Origin: Saururus chinensis
Lineage: Eukaryota > Streptophyta > Magnoliopsida > Piperales > Saururaceae
Length of the DNA stretch: 64,000 bases
Assembly (NCBI GenBank): GCA_035235625.1
Contig: CP141146.1
Span: 15,928,501-15,992,500, forward strand
Direction: 5' to 3'
Shown here: positions 46,285-59,029 of the stretch, in pieces
Numbering within the stretch: the first letter of the stretch is position 1
Layout: each line of letters opens with the position of its first letter
Notes under the pieces: generated by a model
The model's input: only the letters and a program-made list of their open reading frames with translations
The model's database searches: none
Told to the model about the DNA's origin: nothing
Program-made: the position numbers and the translations under genes

Positions 46285-46545
46285 GCAAAATTTAATTTAT
46301 TTTTTAAAATTTTTATTATATATTATATTTTAAATATAAAATAAAATAAAATAAAATGTATTAGCGATGGGTAGGAATATGTATAGCTAATACCTTAGGT
46401 ATTAGTGAGAGTCACTAATATGTGTTGTTAATACCTCAACACACATTCCTAGGCATCACTAATACTTCTTATTTTATTTTAATTTATTTTATTATTTTTA
46501 ATATATAATATATAATAAAAAATCTTAAAAAATTAAATTCTTATA
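46285..46545. repeat. Second foldback, centred near 46,412
   Basis: AT-rich arms (AAATTTAATTTATTTTTTAA, then AAATAAAATAAAATAAAATG) are mirrored by the sequence at 46,460-46,540. The core is TATTAGCGATGGGTAGG ... CCTAGGCATCACTAATA. It is directly adjacent to the first foldback. CT-rich sequence follows to 46,730. Confidence 0.75.
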
Positions 46546-46739
46546 TTATCTCCCCTTTCCTCCTCTTACCACTACTCTGTCTCTGTTTTTGCTTTCTCTC
46601 TTTATCTCTCTCCCTATCTCTTATCTCAACTCTCTCCTTACCCACCCACTCTCTCTCTCACTAGATCTATCTCTTTCTCTCCTCTCTCTCTTCTTCTCTC
46701 TCTCTCTCTACTTAAAATTGACCCCTAAAAAGTATGAAA

Positions 46740-47720
46740 TACTAAATGGTTATGAGATATGATTTTGTAGGCATTTAAATTAGTTTTCATATTCATCCAA
46801 GTTTGTGTCAATTAGAGTTTTTTTTTTGGGTAATGTGATCATTTTACAATGACCCTATTGGGTAGATTCTCTTTAACCGTATCGTCATTCAAAATTATCC
46901 TGTGAGGTTCTTGGAAGCTTCCTACCTATCAAAACCTTACTTTAAGCTTAAAAATCTTATCCATTCATTTCTAAGGTCTTCTAGGTTCACTTGGAAAAAA
47001 ATTGGGCAGTGGCCCCATGTGCCTATGTGGGCCCCACCTAAAAAATCATGTAGGATCGGATGTGTAGTTTAGCCCAATTCAAATGGTCATATGAGATCCA
47101 TTTTAGGTGTTAGGTGCGTTCTCATCGTCTTTGAGTCTAGCTTCTAAGATAAGAGGATTTCAAGTTAAAATGCTATGTGTGGTAAGAGATATACTATTTA
47201 CAATAATATACTAGATCAAAATCTGTTCTACGGGTTGGGTCTACTAATGCTTCTATTGGTTTGCCTAAATCCCAAGCTCAATAAATAAGATATAAATACC
47301 CAAAAATCAGTCACTCTTGAAAACAAAAACATTCTTCCCCAGTCTAGAGAAGGAACAAATTGATTATTGAACCCCTTCAGACAAAACATGTGCCCACAAT
47401 GTGGCAAAGACTTTATGGGCTCAATTTTAGAAGTAAAAATATTTTAAAATAATTTTAGAAAATTTGTGCTTATTACAACACGCATTTGATGCATAGTCGA
47501 AGTGTGAAAGTTTGATTCCGACCAAAAATAGTGAGTTCATTGTGTATTTAATTATAAAACTGAAATTTGTGCATTGTGTTATAACAAAAGAATAATGAAT
47601 TAAGGAAAATCAAATGCAAATTGTCTCTTTACAAGAGTGATTGCATAAATCATGGGTAGAAAATATTGCTGTGGTTGGCACCGCATGATTTTTGTGCCTG
47701 CAACATTCTATGATTATAGA
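46740..47720. other. No gene recognised
   Basis: AT-rich sequence. TTTTTTTTTTGGGTAATGTG near 46,815-46,840 might be a mutated CACTA 3' end, but the match is poor. Otherwise nothing supportable. Confidence 0.3.
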
Positions 47721-47727
47721 GGTATCC

Positions 47728-47928
47728 CTAGCAATCCTTGTAGTTCCATATGGCCCACTTTTCTTGCTCCTTAACAACCCCTCGTAAGTCAAAGGGGAGA
47801 GTCTCCACACCAAGCTTGTGCTCAAGGAAGAACTGACTGGCCAAGTTTTTTGTGAAGTCATTGATAAGTTGGTTATTGTAGGTTACATGACGAAGGTGGA
47901 AGATATCACTAGGAATTTTTAGCAACAA
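47728..47928 (-). pseudogene. Possible LINE RNase H C-terminal fragment
   Basis: Reads FHLRHVTYNNQLINDFTKNL then ASQFFLEHKLGVETLP. The (R)HV...NQ..(A)D.(A)K.LAS pattern followed by an LP segment recalls the end of the RNase H domain of plant LINEs. It is short and diverged, and I hold it loosely. Confidence 0.35.
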
Positions 47929-47939
47929 AATTTCCTATT

Positions 47940-49190
47940 TCATTGAACCATCAGTAAGACATCTATGTATCGATGGTCGCACGACAATTATAATCATTTT
48001 GTCAGTAAAACATCGATGCATCAGTTAATTAAACCTAGTCACTGTTTAAGCAGGACTTGAGGGTGGTTATGCAGTTTCAGATGAAATCATTTGATAACAC
48101 ACCTTAAAACTCTATGAATTGCCTTGGAAAAAGACTCTTAGAGACTGAAAAACAAGAGAAAGAGCATATTATGGAAGGAGTGAAGGATTGACGTGGATTT
48201 GAAGAGAAACTAATGAAGGAGGACATCGGAGGATTGAGAAAGAAATTTTTTGACTAGAGGAAGAATAATTGGTACGGTTTCATGCTGAAGAGCTAAGATA
48301 ACCTAAATCCACTTTAGATTATAAAGATAATTGATAGTATGTAAGAAGATAAATAAATTAGTCTTCCATGAATGGATGTATGGTATGGATATATGTGGTG
48401 CAAAACTATATATGTAGCACCAATATTGTGGTTTAGGCTTAACCAGTGGTTTGAACCCCGGACTTTGTTGTGCATAGCAACGCAAGGAAGATTCTATAAT
48501 ATTGCTTGCAAAGCTTGGCGATGAGAAGAATTGCATGTATTTTAATCTGACGATATAATGTGTTAACAAATTTCTTACTCCATCGCACTCTTCATTTCTA
48601 TGACGATGAGGACTTCTATATGGATGGCTTACCTCACTGCGGAAATTTACCTATAGGTCTGCATGGGACTTCATTGGATTCCATCATCAGGTGGTTGATT
48701 GTACCCTCTTGTTTGGTATCAATATCAGGTGAATCGTCCACTGTTTGCTTGGCTTATGCTCAAGAATGGCTTATTAACCCTAGTTAACCTTACAAATAAA
48801 GGTCTTTAACTTGCAAATGTGTGCATTCTCAGCTGCAACCAAGTAGAGACTACAAATCACCTATTTTTCACTTGCATTTTCTACAAGCTGGTTTGGAAAC
48901 TTGTGCTCCTAAATACCGGATCTTGAGGGTTTCGTCAGGGGAAATGCATTGGATCCCTAGAAGTATTTTTGAAGGGGCCAAATCGAGGGACCTGGAAGTG
49001 TTGTTGATGTCATTTTAAGTACCTCACGTTTTACCCTGGAAGCTTTTAATTTGAAAGATTATATCTTGAGAAGATGCAATTTGCTTGAAGACTTTTGGAG
49101 TGACTGAAGTTGCCACTCTCTTTCTGTAGTCCCCCCCTGGCCTAGGACATTGTGTCTTGCGTTTTGCCCTTGTGCTGCCGATCTTTTGAG
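47940..49190. other. Unassigned sequence with short open frames
   Basis: Plus-strand frames at 48,560-48,787 and 48,821-49,018 are open and not obviously repetitive but match no family I know. The motif CATCGATGCATCAGT near 48,012 recurs as CATCGATGCATCAATG near 55,610, hinting at a shared repeat. Confidence 0.3.
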
Positions 49191-49192
49191 TG

Positions 49193-49196
<4 letters not shown>

Positions 49197-49238
<42 letters not shown>

Positions 49239-49240
49239 AG
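49197..49240. repeat. Compound microsatellite (TC)n(TA)n
   Basis: About 13 CT/TC dinucleotides followed by about 8 TA dinucleotides, ending TATAAG. Likely length-polymorphic. Confidence 0.95.
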
Positions 49241-49962
49241 CAGTGTAAATTTGCCAGCCATTTTATTCCTCATTTTAATCAGATTCACAGACTAAACCCA
49301 AGGAAGGTTGGATATATTCATGAAGATTTTGATCAATGCGGCTTAATTTCTACTTCTCGGAGAGAGAAAATTAATACCAGGATCTTTCAATCTTCTTCGG
49401 TGAATAAAATGCACCTCTTCAAAAATTGTGAATCGGATGTGCGCTTTAACACGAATTTCCTTTGTTAGTTGAGAGATGGAATTTGTTTATGCCCATCCAA
49501 AAACAAATTACTTTGGACCCTACCAAAATCAGATAACCTCTAAGATTAAAGGTTCTTAATAGACTAATGATACAGTCAAGACTTTCAATTAACATTAAAC
49601 CAAGTAGGCTGCTCAACATGCAGCTACAGAAACAACCTGCTACCAAACCTACCAATTTCTTATATACAAAAAAATCCTACTAAAGTTTGTTGCTTGCCCA
49701 ACTCTACATGCTGTCAAAGCTTTTCTCATGATCACCACACAAGATCGAAATGTTGTATGGATAACAACAATTGTCAATTAAAACAGCCCACTAATTGATT
49801 TTTTTCTTAAACAAGACAGTCTATTTATTACTAGTAAATAAAAGCAAACGAGGGGAAACCTCGGTCTGTACTTCTACAAGCACACAACAAAAGAAAGGAA
49901 ACCTCCCTTCTCACAAGCAAGCTACACGCAAATTACACTTAGCATAACAGCCTGCCTAGAAA

Positions 49963-49968
49963 TTTATT
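49963..49968 (-). terminator. Polyadenylation signal AATAAA for the 50,021-50,551 gene
   Basis: AATAAA on the minus strand, about 55 bases beyond the stop codon of the upstream gene. A second AATAAA lies near 49,833. Either fits a short 3' UTR. Confidence 0.55.
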
Positions 49969-50020
49969 CATCACACACCACACTACCAAAAAGAACAAAT
50001 CCCTACTAGGTGAAAACCAC

Positions 50021-50551
50021 TCAAATAACAGGACAGCAGGAACTCAAAAATCCTGCACCGCCAGCCTCCTTGTTTGTCCCATCACACTCCACAATCTCTT
50101 CTTCCTTGTCCATGTCAGTAAGGGGTGGAAGAGCCTCACCTTCCTTAGCGTAGCCATCCAGACGAAAGATGAACCTGGGAAGACCTTCCTCGTAGTATCC
50201 CCACATGCTCATCACAGCCATTTGCTTCACCTCGCATCGCCAAAACATGCAAGTCCATGGAACCACAAGAGTGCAATTCTCCCCCCTGTACTTCACTGTG
50301 ACTTCAGTGTACAACGTGTGTGGCTCGTAGCCTACACACTTGAGTCCATTCCCACCACATTTTGCCTTTATTTCCTCGGTCAAGAACTCGTCGAGCGATT
50401 CTCGACCCTCATCAGGGAGGGGGAACTTTCCGGTGGCTAGCAACATGTTCCATAGAGGAGGGAGGAGGTGGAACTGGAAAATGAACTTGCAGTGGTTCGT
50501 TCTGATGGCTTTGTCCCTGTTGTTTCTGTAGGCTATCTCAATGCTGTCCAT
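50021..50551 (-). CDS. Intact intronless gene, 176 aa, unknown function, C-terminal CCPVI
   Basis: A complete frame with an excellent start context (CTCCACCATGGAC), a TATA-like element about 80 bases upstream and an AATAAA downstream. The protein begins MDSIEIAYRNNRDKAIRTNH and contains FIFQFHLLPPLWNMLLATGK, a cysteine-bearing central region (AKCGGNGLKC, VPWTCMFWRCEVKQMAV), an aromatic WGYYEEGLPRFIFRLDGYAK segment and an acidic stretch (DMDKEEEIVECD). It ends SSCCPVI, so the last four residues CPVI resemble a CaaX prenylation box with an adjacent cysteine, which would suggest membrane association. No signal peptide or transmembrane helix is evident. I do not recognise the family. It could be a lineage-specific gene or an old retrocopy, as it lacks introns. 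Confidence 0.8.
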   Translation of the reverse strand: MDSIEIAYRNNRDKAIRTNHCKFIFQFHLLPPLWNMLLATGKFPLPDEGRESLDEFLTEEIKAKCGGNGLKCVGYEPHTLYTEVTVKYRGENCTLVVPWTCMFWRCEVKQMAVMSMWGYYEEGLPRFIFRLDGYAKEGEALPPLTDMDKEEEIVECDGTNKEAGGAGFLSSCCPVI

Positions 50552-50625
50552 GGTGGAGCTTGTGAGAGATGAAATTAGCTAGGGAAGAAAGAACGAGAGA
50601 AATGAAATGCACTAGATCAGCAGGA

Positions 50626-50638
50626 TTGCATATATATG
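50626..50638 (-). promoter_or_regulatory. TATA-like element for the 50,021-50,551 gene
   Basis: On the minus strand, TTCATATATATGCAATCC lies about 80 bases before the ATG, followed by a C/T-rich leader (TTTCATTTCTCTCGTTC). This is consistent with a short 5' UTR. Confidence 0.5.
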
Positions 50639-51179
50639 AAGAAATAATGGAGGTGGGAAGGGTAGATACGATGTGAAGCGTACATGACTCATGCTGTTGC
50701 ATGTCAAGAGAAGTGTGGCATGGTGCGTGACTGTGCTAAGTTTGTTGGGAATGAGCTTTAGATGTGTGCCTTGTGAATGTATTAATGCAACTGAAACAAT
50801 GAAACTATTCCGTTGTCTCAATTATCCGTGATCTTCATTTTTGTAGTTGCGTAGTGGCTGCATATTACTCTTAATGATACAAAAGCCATCAGGCGAGACC
50901 ATTTAGTACTGCACATTCATTAGATATGCTAAGATCATGAAATACTGAGGAGAGGAACTGAAGAATAACTTGATTACAATTCCTGAAAAGATGAGAATTA
51001 TGTGGAACTTGTCCTCGAAATTCGTGATTATGTTCCCTCCAAATAAAGTAAATACAATTGAAGAAGCTTTTGAGGATAATACTCAAAGCTGGGTAAGTGT
51101 GGCATATGATAAGCAAATGTTCAATGAATTGAACTGTTATGATCCAGTTCTCTAGATAATTTTGAATAATATAAATTTT

Positions 51180-54100
51180 TTTTTAATTATTAAAAATAAA
51201 TACTCTTATGAGGAATTGAAGTGGTGAGTTGTAGGCATATATAGAATCACTCAGTATGAGAGAGTCCTGCCGTCTTCTATCATAACATCAAGTACTTGTG
51301 CATAAAAAAAATACACGTGGTAGAAAACCACCTATGAGACAAAGCTTAGTAGGCTCTCCCTAGATCTACACTAATTTTTGATATACATGCACCTTGCATG
51401 TATCCTAGAGCATGCATATGTAACTATATGCTTAATACCATTATGAATGCAATTCCAATTACATCCTTTGTTTAAAAGTATTCCCTTGCAATATGCAATG
51501 TCATGCCATTGCTATATCATATCACAAAATCATGTTCTCATAAGAAAAATCTCAAGAGTAACATACCTAAGTATCATTCTTTTAATCATCAAGGATAGAC
51601 ATAGTTTATCAACCAAGATAAACACATAATCATGAGTTTAACTATCAAAACTACTCACACACCATAATTAGAATAAACAACAAGAAAATAACTTTGAATA
51701 CATATTATCCTTATAACCTTTTCAAGTTATTTACAAGAAAATAGATAATGATCTTTCTGCATTACCAGCATCGTTGATCCAAGGGCATATAACATGGATT
51801 GCCTATATGCATCTGATACCGGTCTTAAAGACAACCCTCCAAAAGTCCTTAGGAGCCACTTGGACTAATTCAATATAATTTCTGTTGTGCATTTGGGTCT
51901 GAATTACTTCTAAACTTTATCATCATTTTACCCAAACATATATAATCCCATTCCCACCACGTGGCATACCAGCATGGGTGGAATATTTATTAGGCAACAA
52001 TTTGAAACCATCACAATGATCATTCAATAAGAAATAAAAAAAAAGTGTTTCTACATGCCATTAATATTTGTGGTGTTTTCTATCACCCGCTACCTTCTCA
52101 GTTGTTAATTGTCTAAATATTATGAACAATCACTTACCCAGTCCTATATCATAAGATTAGGCATAAACATGAGTAAACAACAATCATAACCATACAACAT
52201 TGTCATGCATCAATATGCATTATTCTTTTACCATTGCCCTCATGCATAGACCCCATATGCAATTCTAAATTACACTACATACCTTTGCAACCTATATTAC
52301 CATATGATTACTTTACACACGATTACACTATCCATCACATGCATATGCCTCCCCATGCATCATTCATTCACTTTTGGAATGTGAAAATAAACTGAAAATG
52401 GACTGACTTGGAGGTTAAAACATTCGAGTTAATCGGTTTCCAATAAACAAACAAATTACGCATTGTAACACCATACTTTTGAAAAATCTAATTTGACATT
52501 GTTTTACATCCTAACTTTAAGGGAAAATACTTAGAAATATCAAATTGACATGGAATTTTAGCCATATCCAATCTATAGCTCATAATTCTAGGGGTTAGTC
52601 CAACCATAGAAACTATTTTTTTCGGGAATTCTGGAAGTTATTGTGCAATGCAGAATTTCTTGTGCATTCAATACTCCTAAGGTCTTATCTTGGTCTAAAC
52701 AAATCCAAATTGACTCTGGGTGTGGTATTAGATTTAATACACATATAGAAATATCTTTAGAAAAATTGAGGGTTGTTTGACATGGTTTGGTCAACAATAG
52801 ATCAAACTGCTATCTACAAAAAGTGGAAATTCTGACCTTTCCCTATTTCAAAAAATCTAATAAATACACCCAATACATGAAAATTCCAAAAAATACATCA
52901 ATGAAACTAGACAACTCCATGAGTCTTTGAAAAGTTTCCTAAGGTCATTTTATGGGTAAAGTTCCCAGAACATGACACAAAATCATATCAATGGCAATGA
53001 ATAGAAAACCAAGTCTAGAAGATGTTGATGATTGACCCATGAAGGCTAACAAATAAATTGTAATATTTTCTTGAACTCTCACGAAAATTTCTAATCAAAT
53101 TGAGCACTAAAAGTCCCAAATAGTTTGGCCTTTCTAGGTGCTAGTGCCCAGAGAAAAACTGAGGCAAAACTTTCGAAACAAAACTACTCAATTTAAACCC
53201 AATGCAATTCTCCATCATAAATACACCATAAAATAAGTATAACATACCATTAAACTCTATATTCTAGCGTGATAAGATGTAAGCTTCATGAAAAACCTAA
53301 TACCTAACATGATATAATTATATATCACATACTCATACATCAAAATTACAATGATCTCAAGAGCATAGAACCCTACTACATGCTTTCTTGTCATTCAACA
53401 ACATTCAATCAAAATATCACATAATCATGCAAAGAAAACATGAATCCAAACCTAGCATCACAATTCTTGAGTAATGGCTAGTCCCTATCCTAAACCAAAG
53501 CAAATCCCTGTCCAAGTACTTCTAGGGTGAAGTATTGTTTTTCTTCCTTCTTCAAGTGCCTTGATTTGAACTTCAACTCCAACCACCAATGAAGAAGGAA
53601 GACAAGAGACAGGAGTGAGGCAAATAGATAGACAAAGAGAGGGAGTGTTCGAGCCAATTAAAAAGAGGAAAAGGAAAGATAGGATGGGGCGGATGGGGGG
53701 AAATAAGGAAGGGAAGGCCTCCTTATAGAGACAGTCTCCTTCTTTGGGTAGATTTTTTGTTTTAGGGAAAACTACCTTTAGGTCCTAACTACTGCCTTCA
53801 ATAACCTATAGGTCTCAACCAAAATCATGTTATTCGGCGTGTCCTACATAAAAGTTTTCTTATACCTCTAAGTCATTTTTTTTTACTGCTATGCCATTAT
53901 ATTTTAGAAAAAACCAAATTTACCCCTCTTACGATAAAATTCTGTTTCGCCATTGTTACTCTGCTCGCTTATCTCCATCACTGTCGGGTTACTTACCTCG
54001 TCGGAGAATCTTCCAGTGATAGTTACTTTCCTGCTTCAACACCCTCTCGTCCCGGCGGCGTTGATCACTGGCTTCGCAGTGCCAGTACTTAGGATGACCT

Positions 54101-55221
54101 CTCTAGACCCATCTGGCGCTGGCCAGTGCTGCCTCTGCCGTAGAGCCCGGCGGCTCTGTTCCTTTTCTTCTTCGATCACTTTTTAATTCCCGATATGGGA
54201 TAGTCGTCAACGAATTTCTCCAGTCACCCTTGGATCATCATCGTTAAGGAAGATTTTTCGACTTTTGGTCCACTGGCAAGCCTCACCGGATGACGGCGGT
54301 GCAACCTCTATTTTCCAGCCATCTGCCAACCTCTCTTGGTGAGAGGTTGAAGACGACACTGAGAAGCACCTCAAGCAGCAGTCAGGTTTGACCTGCAAGC
54401 ACGGGTTAGAGACTTAGACTCGACCCACAAGCGCAGGTCTTCAATGATCCCTACCAGCGGGTCAAGTTCGATCCAATTCCACCGGAGATTGGAAAGGCAT
54501 TTTTGGCCGAAGAATAACCAGTGATTAGCCTATTTATATAGGACTAATCTGTTTCCGCCCCTTTGTTTTAAATCCTTCCCAATCTCTCTCAACCAATCAG
54601 CAAAAAACCTTCTTTTCTGAGTCTATTTCCTACTTAAATTGGAATAAATTGAATCTCTCTCAAACTTGGCGTCAAAGTCACAAATGTGTCAGGCCGGTAG
54701 GCCAACTTGGCGCATGCCTTGCTCTGCCTAGTGCCCGTTTGACCGCCTAATCATTTAGCCCCTAACTCAGTCATTTCAAACCCATTTTTCATCTCATTTT
54801 CTCTCAATGATCCCTAACAAACTCTACAACAAGGCTAGGGTATTCTCAGGTAGCTTCCCGATTAAGTTTTGTATGTTTATAGGTGCACACTTGCTCTCGC
54901 TCTCTGGTGATCGCTAGGGTCAAGTCACATAGTTAGGTCCACACACTATTCTAAATGAACCCTTAGATGAAGCAATGTATTTTCCCCCTTTCCGAACCTT
55001 CGGCCAGGGTTCTAGGGTTTCAATTAGTAAAGTTGACTAGGTTGACGATGCAATCCTAGCATTCCCAACTAAAAAAAAAAGAACGTTCTTGCCACCGCCC
55101 CTAATGGAGAATGGGTGAAATCTAAACTCGTAGCGTGGTTCCATTTAACTCATCAGCAAAAATTTCAATCTTGAAATTGTTCTATGGAAAGAAAGTTCAT
55201 CCAAATTTTTGGGGTGTTAAA
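51180..55221 (-). mobile_element. Probable Ty3-type LTR DNA in minus orientation
   Basis: Read on the minus strand, the right edge begins TTTAACACCCCAAAAATTTGG, one base from the common plant LTR start TGTAACACCCC. About 4 kb of AT-rich DNA without coding potential, rich in ATGCATATG-like motifs, follows. The GC-rich patch at 53,950-54,500 gives frames on both strands with no domain. A plus-strand TGTAACACC also occurs at 52,463, so nested LTRs are possible. The lower border is not defined. Confidence 0.35.
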
Positions 55222-57640
55222 TGAACTAATTTTTTATATGGAGAAATCAATCTTGAGGCAACAGAGAATAGCTTTATGAATCCACTTGGAATAGCCACAG
55301 TTGAAATATGCACATTAAGTTTCATTATTGCAGAGAACACATCAGTTCAACAACCAAACACCATGCTTATAAATTTTATATAAGGTGAGCAACGACCAAG
55401 AAAAAATAGCCACACCCTAAAAGAAATAATCCTTTGGAATATTAATTTTAAACAACACAAGAGAGGTCTCAGCGAGGTGTGACACCACATGTTTTCAAGA
55501 AGAAAAATTATTCCTTTCATTCCTTTAAAAATCTCATTTTATTCATCAGCAAGCCTTTGACACATCGGCAACCTACCAGCAAAATAGTGTAATGTTACTG
55601 TCGACCAACATCGATGCATCAATGACCTACTAACAAGAGTTACATGCATTGACGACCTACTGACAATGAGGCATTTTTTGGTTTCGAGACTCCTTAAGTA
55701 GTTATCTCAATATAAAATAGAGTGAAACTCAGAATTGGGAAAGAACAGAAGTCTCAGAGGAGTCCTTGCACCGATGTGAGTGATCGGGAGAACTTCAAGA
55801 GGGGAATTTGCCTCAGAGAGGAGAAATGTCACTCGGTATAAGTTGGATTGCAATATACTCTTTTGAAATAAAGAAAAACATTGAGATTTCTTAGTTTCTT
55901 CAAGTTCTTGATGATCATGAACATGTGCATGTGGTTTTCTTTAAGTTATGTCATGCATGTTTATGCTTCAATGGTAATTTCGGATTATAGTGGGTTTATT
56001 GCTTGATTTATCACCCAAATGGCTTACAAATTTGGTTTAAAAAGATTTCCATTAGTTTTTATATATGCAAGAAAATATGTTTGGAAAGGATGTGGAGTTT
56101 CTGATCATGCTTTTTCCGATCATCGGTGAGGTCACCTATGTTTTGGTGTCTACACCATGAAAGAAAAAGGATTAATAATGCACTTGCATGCATGCAAAAC
56201 TATGCATGTTGACAGGTTATCTATAGTAAGGTTGACGCATCAACGAAGGAATCTCACTTGCCTAGGCATACGACCAAAAGTAATTGCTCTGGTCATACAT
56301 CCATTATTGGGCATGTGCCCATTTTTTTCAAAAACATGTGGAAGACATGGGAGAGAGATTTTACACTTAAAAATAAGACATATGGCTAGTGATGGCCATA
56401 CAACTAGAGCAATTACTTTAGTCATACGACTAGGCAATCTAGACTCTCAATGAGGTGGCTATTCTTAGTCAACCCACTGTTGTGAAGGTTTGACACATCG
56501 ATGGTCATCGGTGTTCCAGCTTACATGTTGTTGAGGCTACCAATGGTGCATTGGAATAAGATATTTTTATTATAATTTATTGCAATTATTAAGTTGTATA
56601 GTAATTATTTACAATTACATGTTTTACTAAGGATTTTAGGATACATGTTTGAATGATAAATAAGCATGTATTAAGTAAGGGTTATTAAACCTTGATGCAT
56701 GTGTATGAGTCCATGTGATGTGATGATTAAACACTTAAGGACAAGGGAATCCTAATGTCTAGTTGGCTCATCAAATGAGTCATTTAACCATGTAGAATGG
56801 AAGGGTATGGTATGAAACAGAATGTGGTCTTCCGGCTTTCCAAAGGTGAGAGTTATCTAAAATCACTCCCCTAGCGTGGGAATTGACTAAGATATTAAAA
56901 GATGATTGGTCTTGCACAATGTAATACCGGAGGTTTCGATAATCATGGCGGTTGGGATTTCGGTATAACTATCCATGGCCCTTATTTCATGGCATGGATG
57001 AGGCTTGCTTTTTGGCGTGTATGGGGTAGTGCAGGCTTCAGGTGAAGATTAAAGTTGAGTTTATGATAGTCTAATATCTGGTATAGTGGGAACTCCTAGA
57101 TGAGGCTATCATGTTTAACGAACCATTGAGTGGAGTTCTCTATTGATAAGTATGTTTGATTTGGAAAGGTATATATGAATTTGATTTCGTAAATTCCAAA
57201 TCATTTTGGTATCAAAGTCTTATTTGATTAATTTTTCAAGCTACTTATTTCAATTGGTTTGTAATTCCACTGCATATACTCTTACACTCAACATCTTTTA
57301 TGGTGTAGTTTCTCTAAGTAGAAGATTATTTAGAAACATTGGGAAGGTCCTACTATAGAGTGGATCCAATCTCTTCAACTTTATATAGGTTTTCTTTCAA
57401 GCACAAAATATTTCCATTGGTCATTTTTATTAGCTCATGCATATGTAAACTTACTATTTTAATTTACTTAGACAATTAGATATTTAATTATGATTTTATC
57501 ATAACCAAGGTTTGTGACAGATGTGTCTCTCATATCCCCAATTTATCCTTCCAATATTTTATAAACTCATGAAATGAATTTGTCCACTACATACTATGAA
57601 GGGTGTCATGACATGGTTTCCCCTTGGAGAAAAAAGGATT
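55222..57640. other. Unassigned repeat-like DNA
   Basis: No coding domain. Contains repeated CATCGATG/GACGACCTACTGACAA motifs (55,560-55,670), an inverted repeat at 56,261-56,434, and LTR-like text (CCAAAGGTGAGAGTTATC, GGAGGTTTCGATAATCATGG) between 56,820 and 57,000. It could be another LTR. Confidence 0.35.
56261..56434. repeat. Inverted repeat, 40-bp arms
   Basis: CCTAGGCATACGACCAAAAG TAATTGCTCT (56,261-56,290) is mirrored by AGAGCAATTACTTTAGTCATACGACTAGG (56,406-56,434). The spacer contains the near-palindrome GGGCATGTGCCC. Open frames on both strands here stem from the symmetry. Confidence 0.75.
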
Positions 57641-57649
57641 TATAAATAG

Positions 57650-59005
57650 TTAAGTAAATTGGGTGTGTGATCGGAGGGTTCTGCCATGAGATTAGACCAT
57701 ATATTATTAGCGGACTTCATGGTGAACTTCCCAACCAAGTTAGCTTTCCAAATGATAGTCTTTCTCTTCATTAAACTCAGGGCAAAGGTCATTAATCAGA
57801 GGAATAATCCCCTTTCCATTGAGGTTATCATCACCATTCAAATTAAAGATATGATCAGTAATGCATAGAGGCTTGGATATAGCTAGATACTTGATGAATA
57901 ATTCTCCTCCCAAAATTATCAAGCAAGGTGAATTCACCGGATCAAGGATCCAGCCAAATAAAGGTTGTACTTCCATTGTTAATCTTGTAGGAGACATGGT
58001 TAATTAGCATTGAACACGGAGATATATTATACATTCAAGCATAAGATGCGCTATTGGGAATAGTACAATGCCATATTAATGAATGCCGAATGTATAACAC
58101 ATGTACCCAACATATCAAAAGAGAGTTCTTGTCAACCAACAATCTCAGAAGTTGTTAGCACATGCTAGTGTAACCCCGGGATTTAATGGACCTAATACCA
58201 AGTTCCCCCTCATTCTTGGGTATACAAACATTGCACCAAGAGATCATGCCAATCTTTTGATGGTTTGACTACATAACAATAATGATGTTTGGGAAAAGAT
58301 GAGCACATCATTTGCGAAAAGAAGATGAGAGATACAAGGGGCATTACCAAAAGTAGGGGGTTGGATAAATCCCTCCTCCCACTTCGCGTGAAACAAAGCT
58401 GAGAGAACCTCCATACAAAGGATGAATAGCAAGGGGAGAGGAGACATCCTTGCCTTAAACCACACCCATGCATGAAGAAGCCATAGTTCACCCCATTGAC
58501 AAGACTAAAACTTAGGGTACACATACATTCATAGATCAAAGAAATCCAAATATTGTTGAACCCCAAATACTTTAGAACATGAAGCAAAAAATCTCATCTC
58601 ACTTTTTCATAGGCCTTCCTCAAATCTACTTTGACATTAAATTTCCCATGAGTGCTTTTACTATGAAAGTTTCTTACCAATTCACGCGCGTAAAATGTTC
58701 TTGTTGATCATTCTGCCTTTAATAAAAGCCAACTAGTGTTGACTAATAACAAATAGGAGAACTATACTATTAGCCATATAAATAAAGTTGCCAAGAGATT
58801 TAGACAAAAATCGTCAAATTGACCGTATTGTTTTTGGGGTACTAAGGTAAGGAAGGTATGATTTACTGCCTTTAGAAGTCGACCATGTTGGAAAAATTCC
58901 TTCTATTGCAATGAGATTAGGGCTTACCAAATCCAAGAATGCCACAAAGAATTCCCTCTTAAAACCATTAGGACCCAGTGCATCATTGTTGGGGCAAGAC
59001 AAGAT
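57650..59005 (-). mobile_element. LINE reverse transcriptase fragment, frameshifted
   Basis: Minus-strand frames, in order, read SCPNNDALGPNGFKREFFVA (the finger region, 59,002-58,814), FNNIWISLIYECMCTLSFSL and CGLRQGCLLSP (58,587 onward). In another frame they then read LPLLFILCMEVLSALFHAKW and LLFANDVLIFSQ (58,465-58,244). The active-site box is FAND in place of FADD, so the first catalytic aspartate is lost. A frameshift splits the palm near 58,440. Poorly readable ORF2 sequence continues to about 57,650. Confidence 0.82.
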
Positions 59006-59029
59006 AACTTCCTTAAAATGATTTTACCT

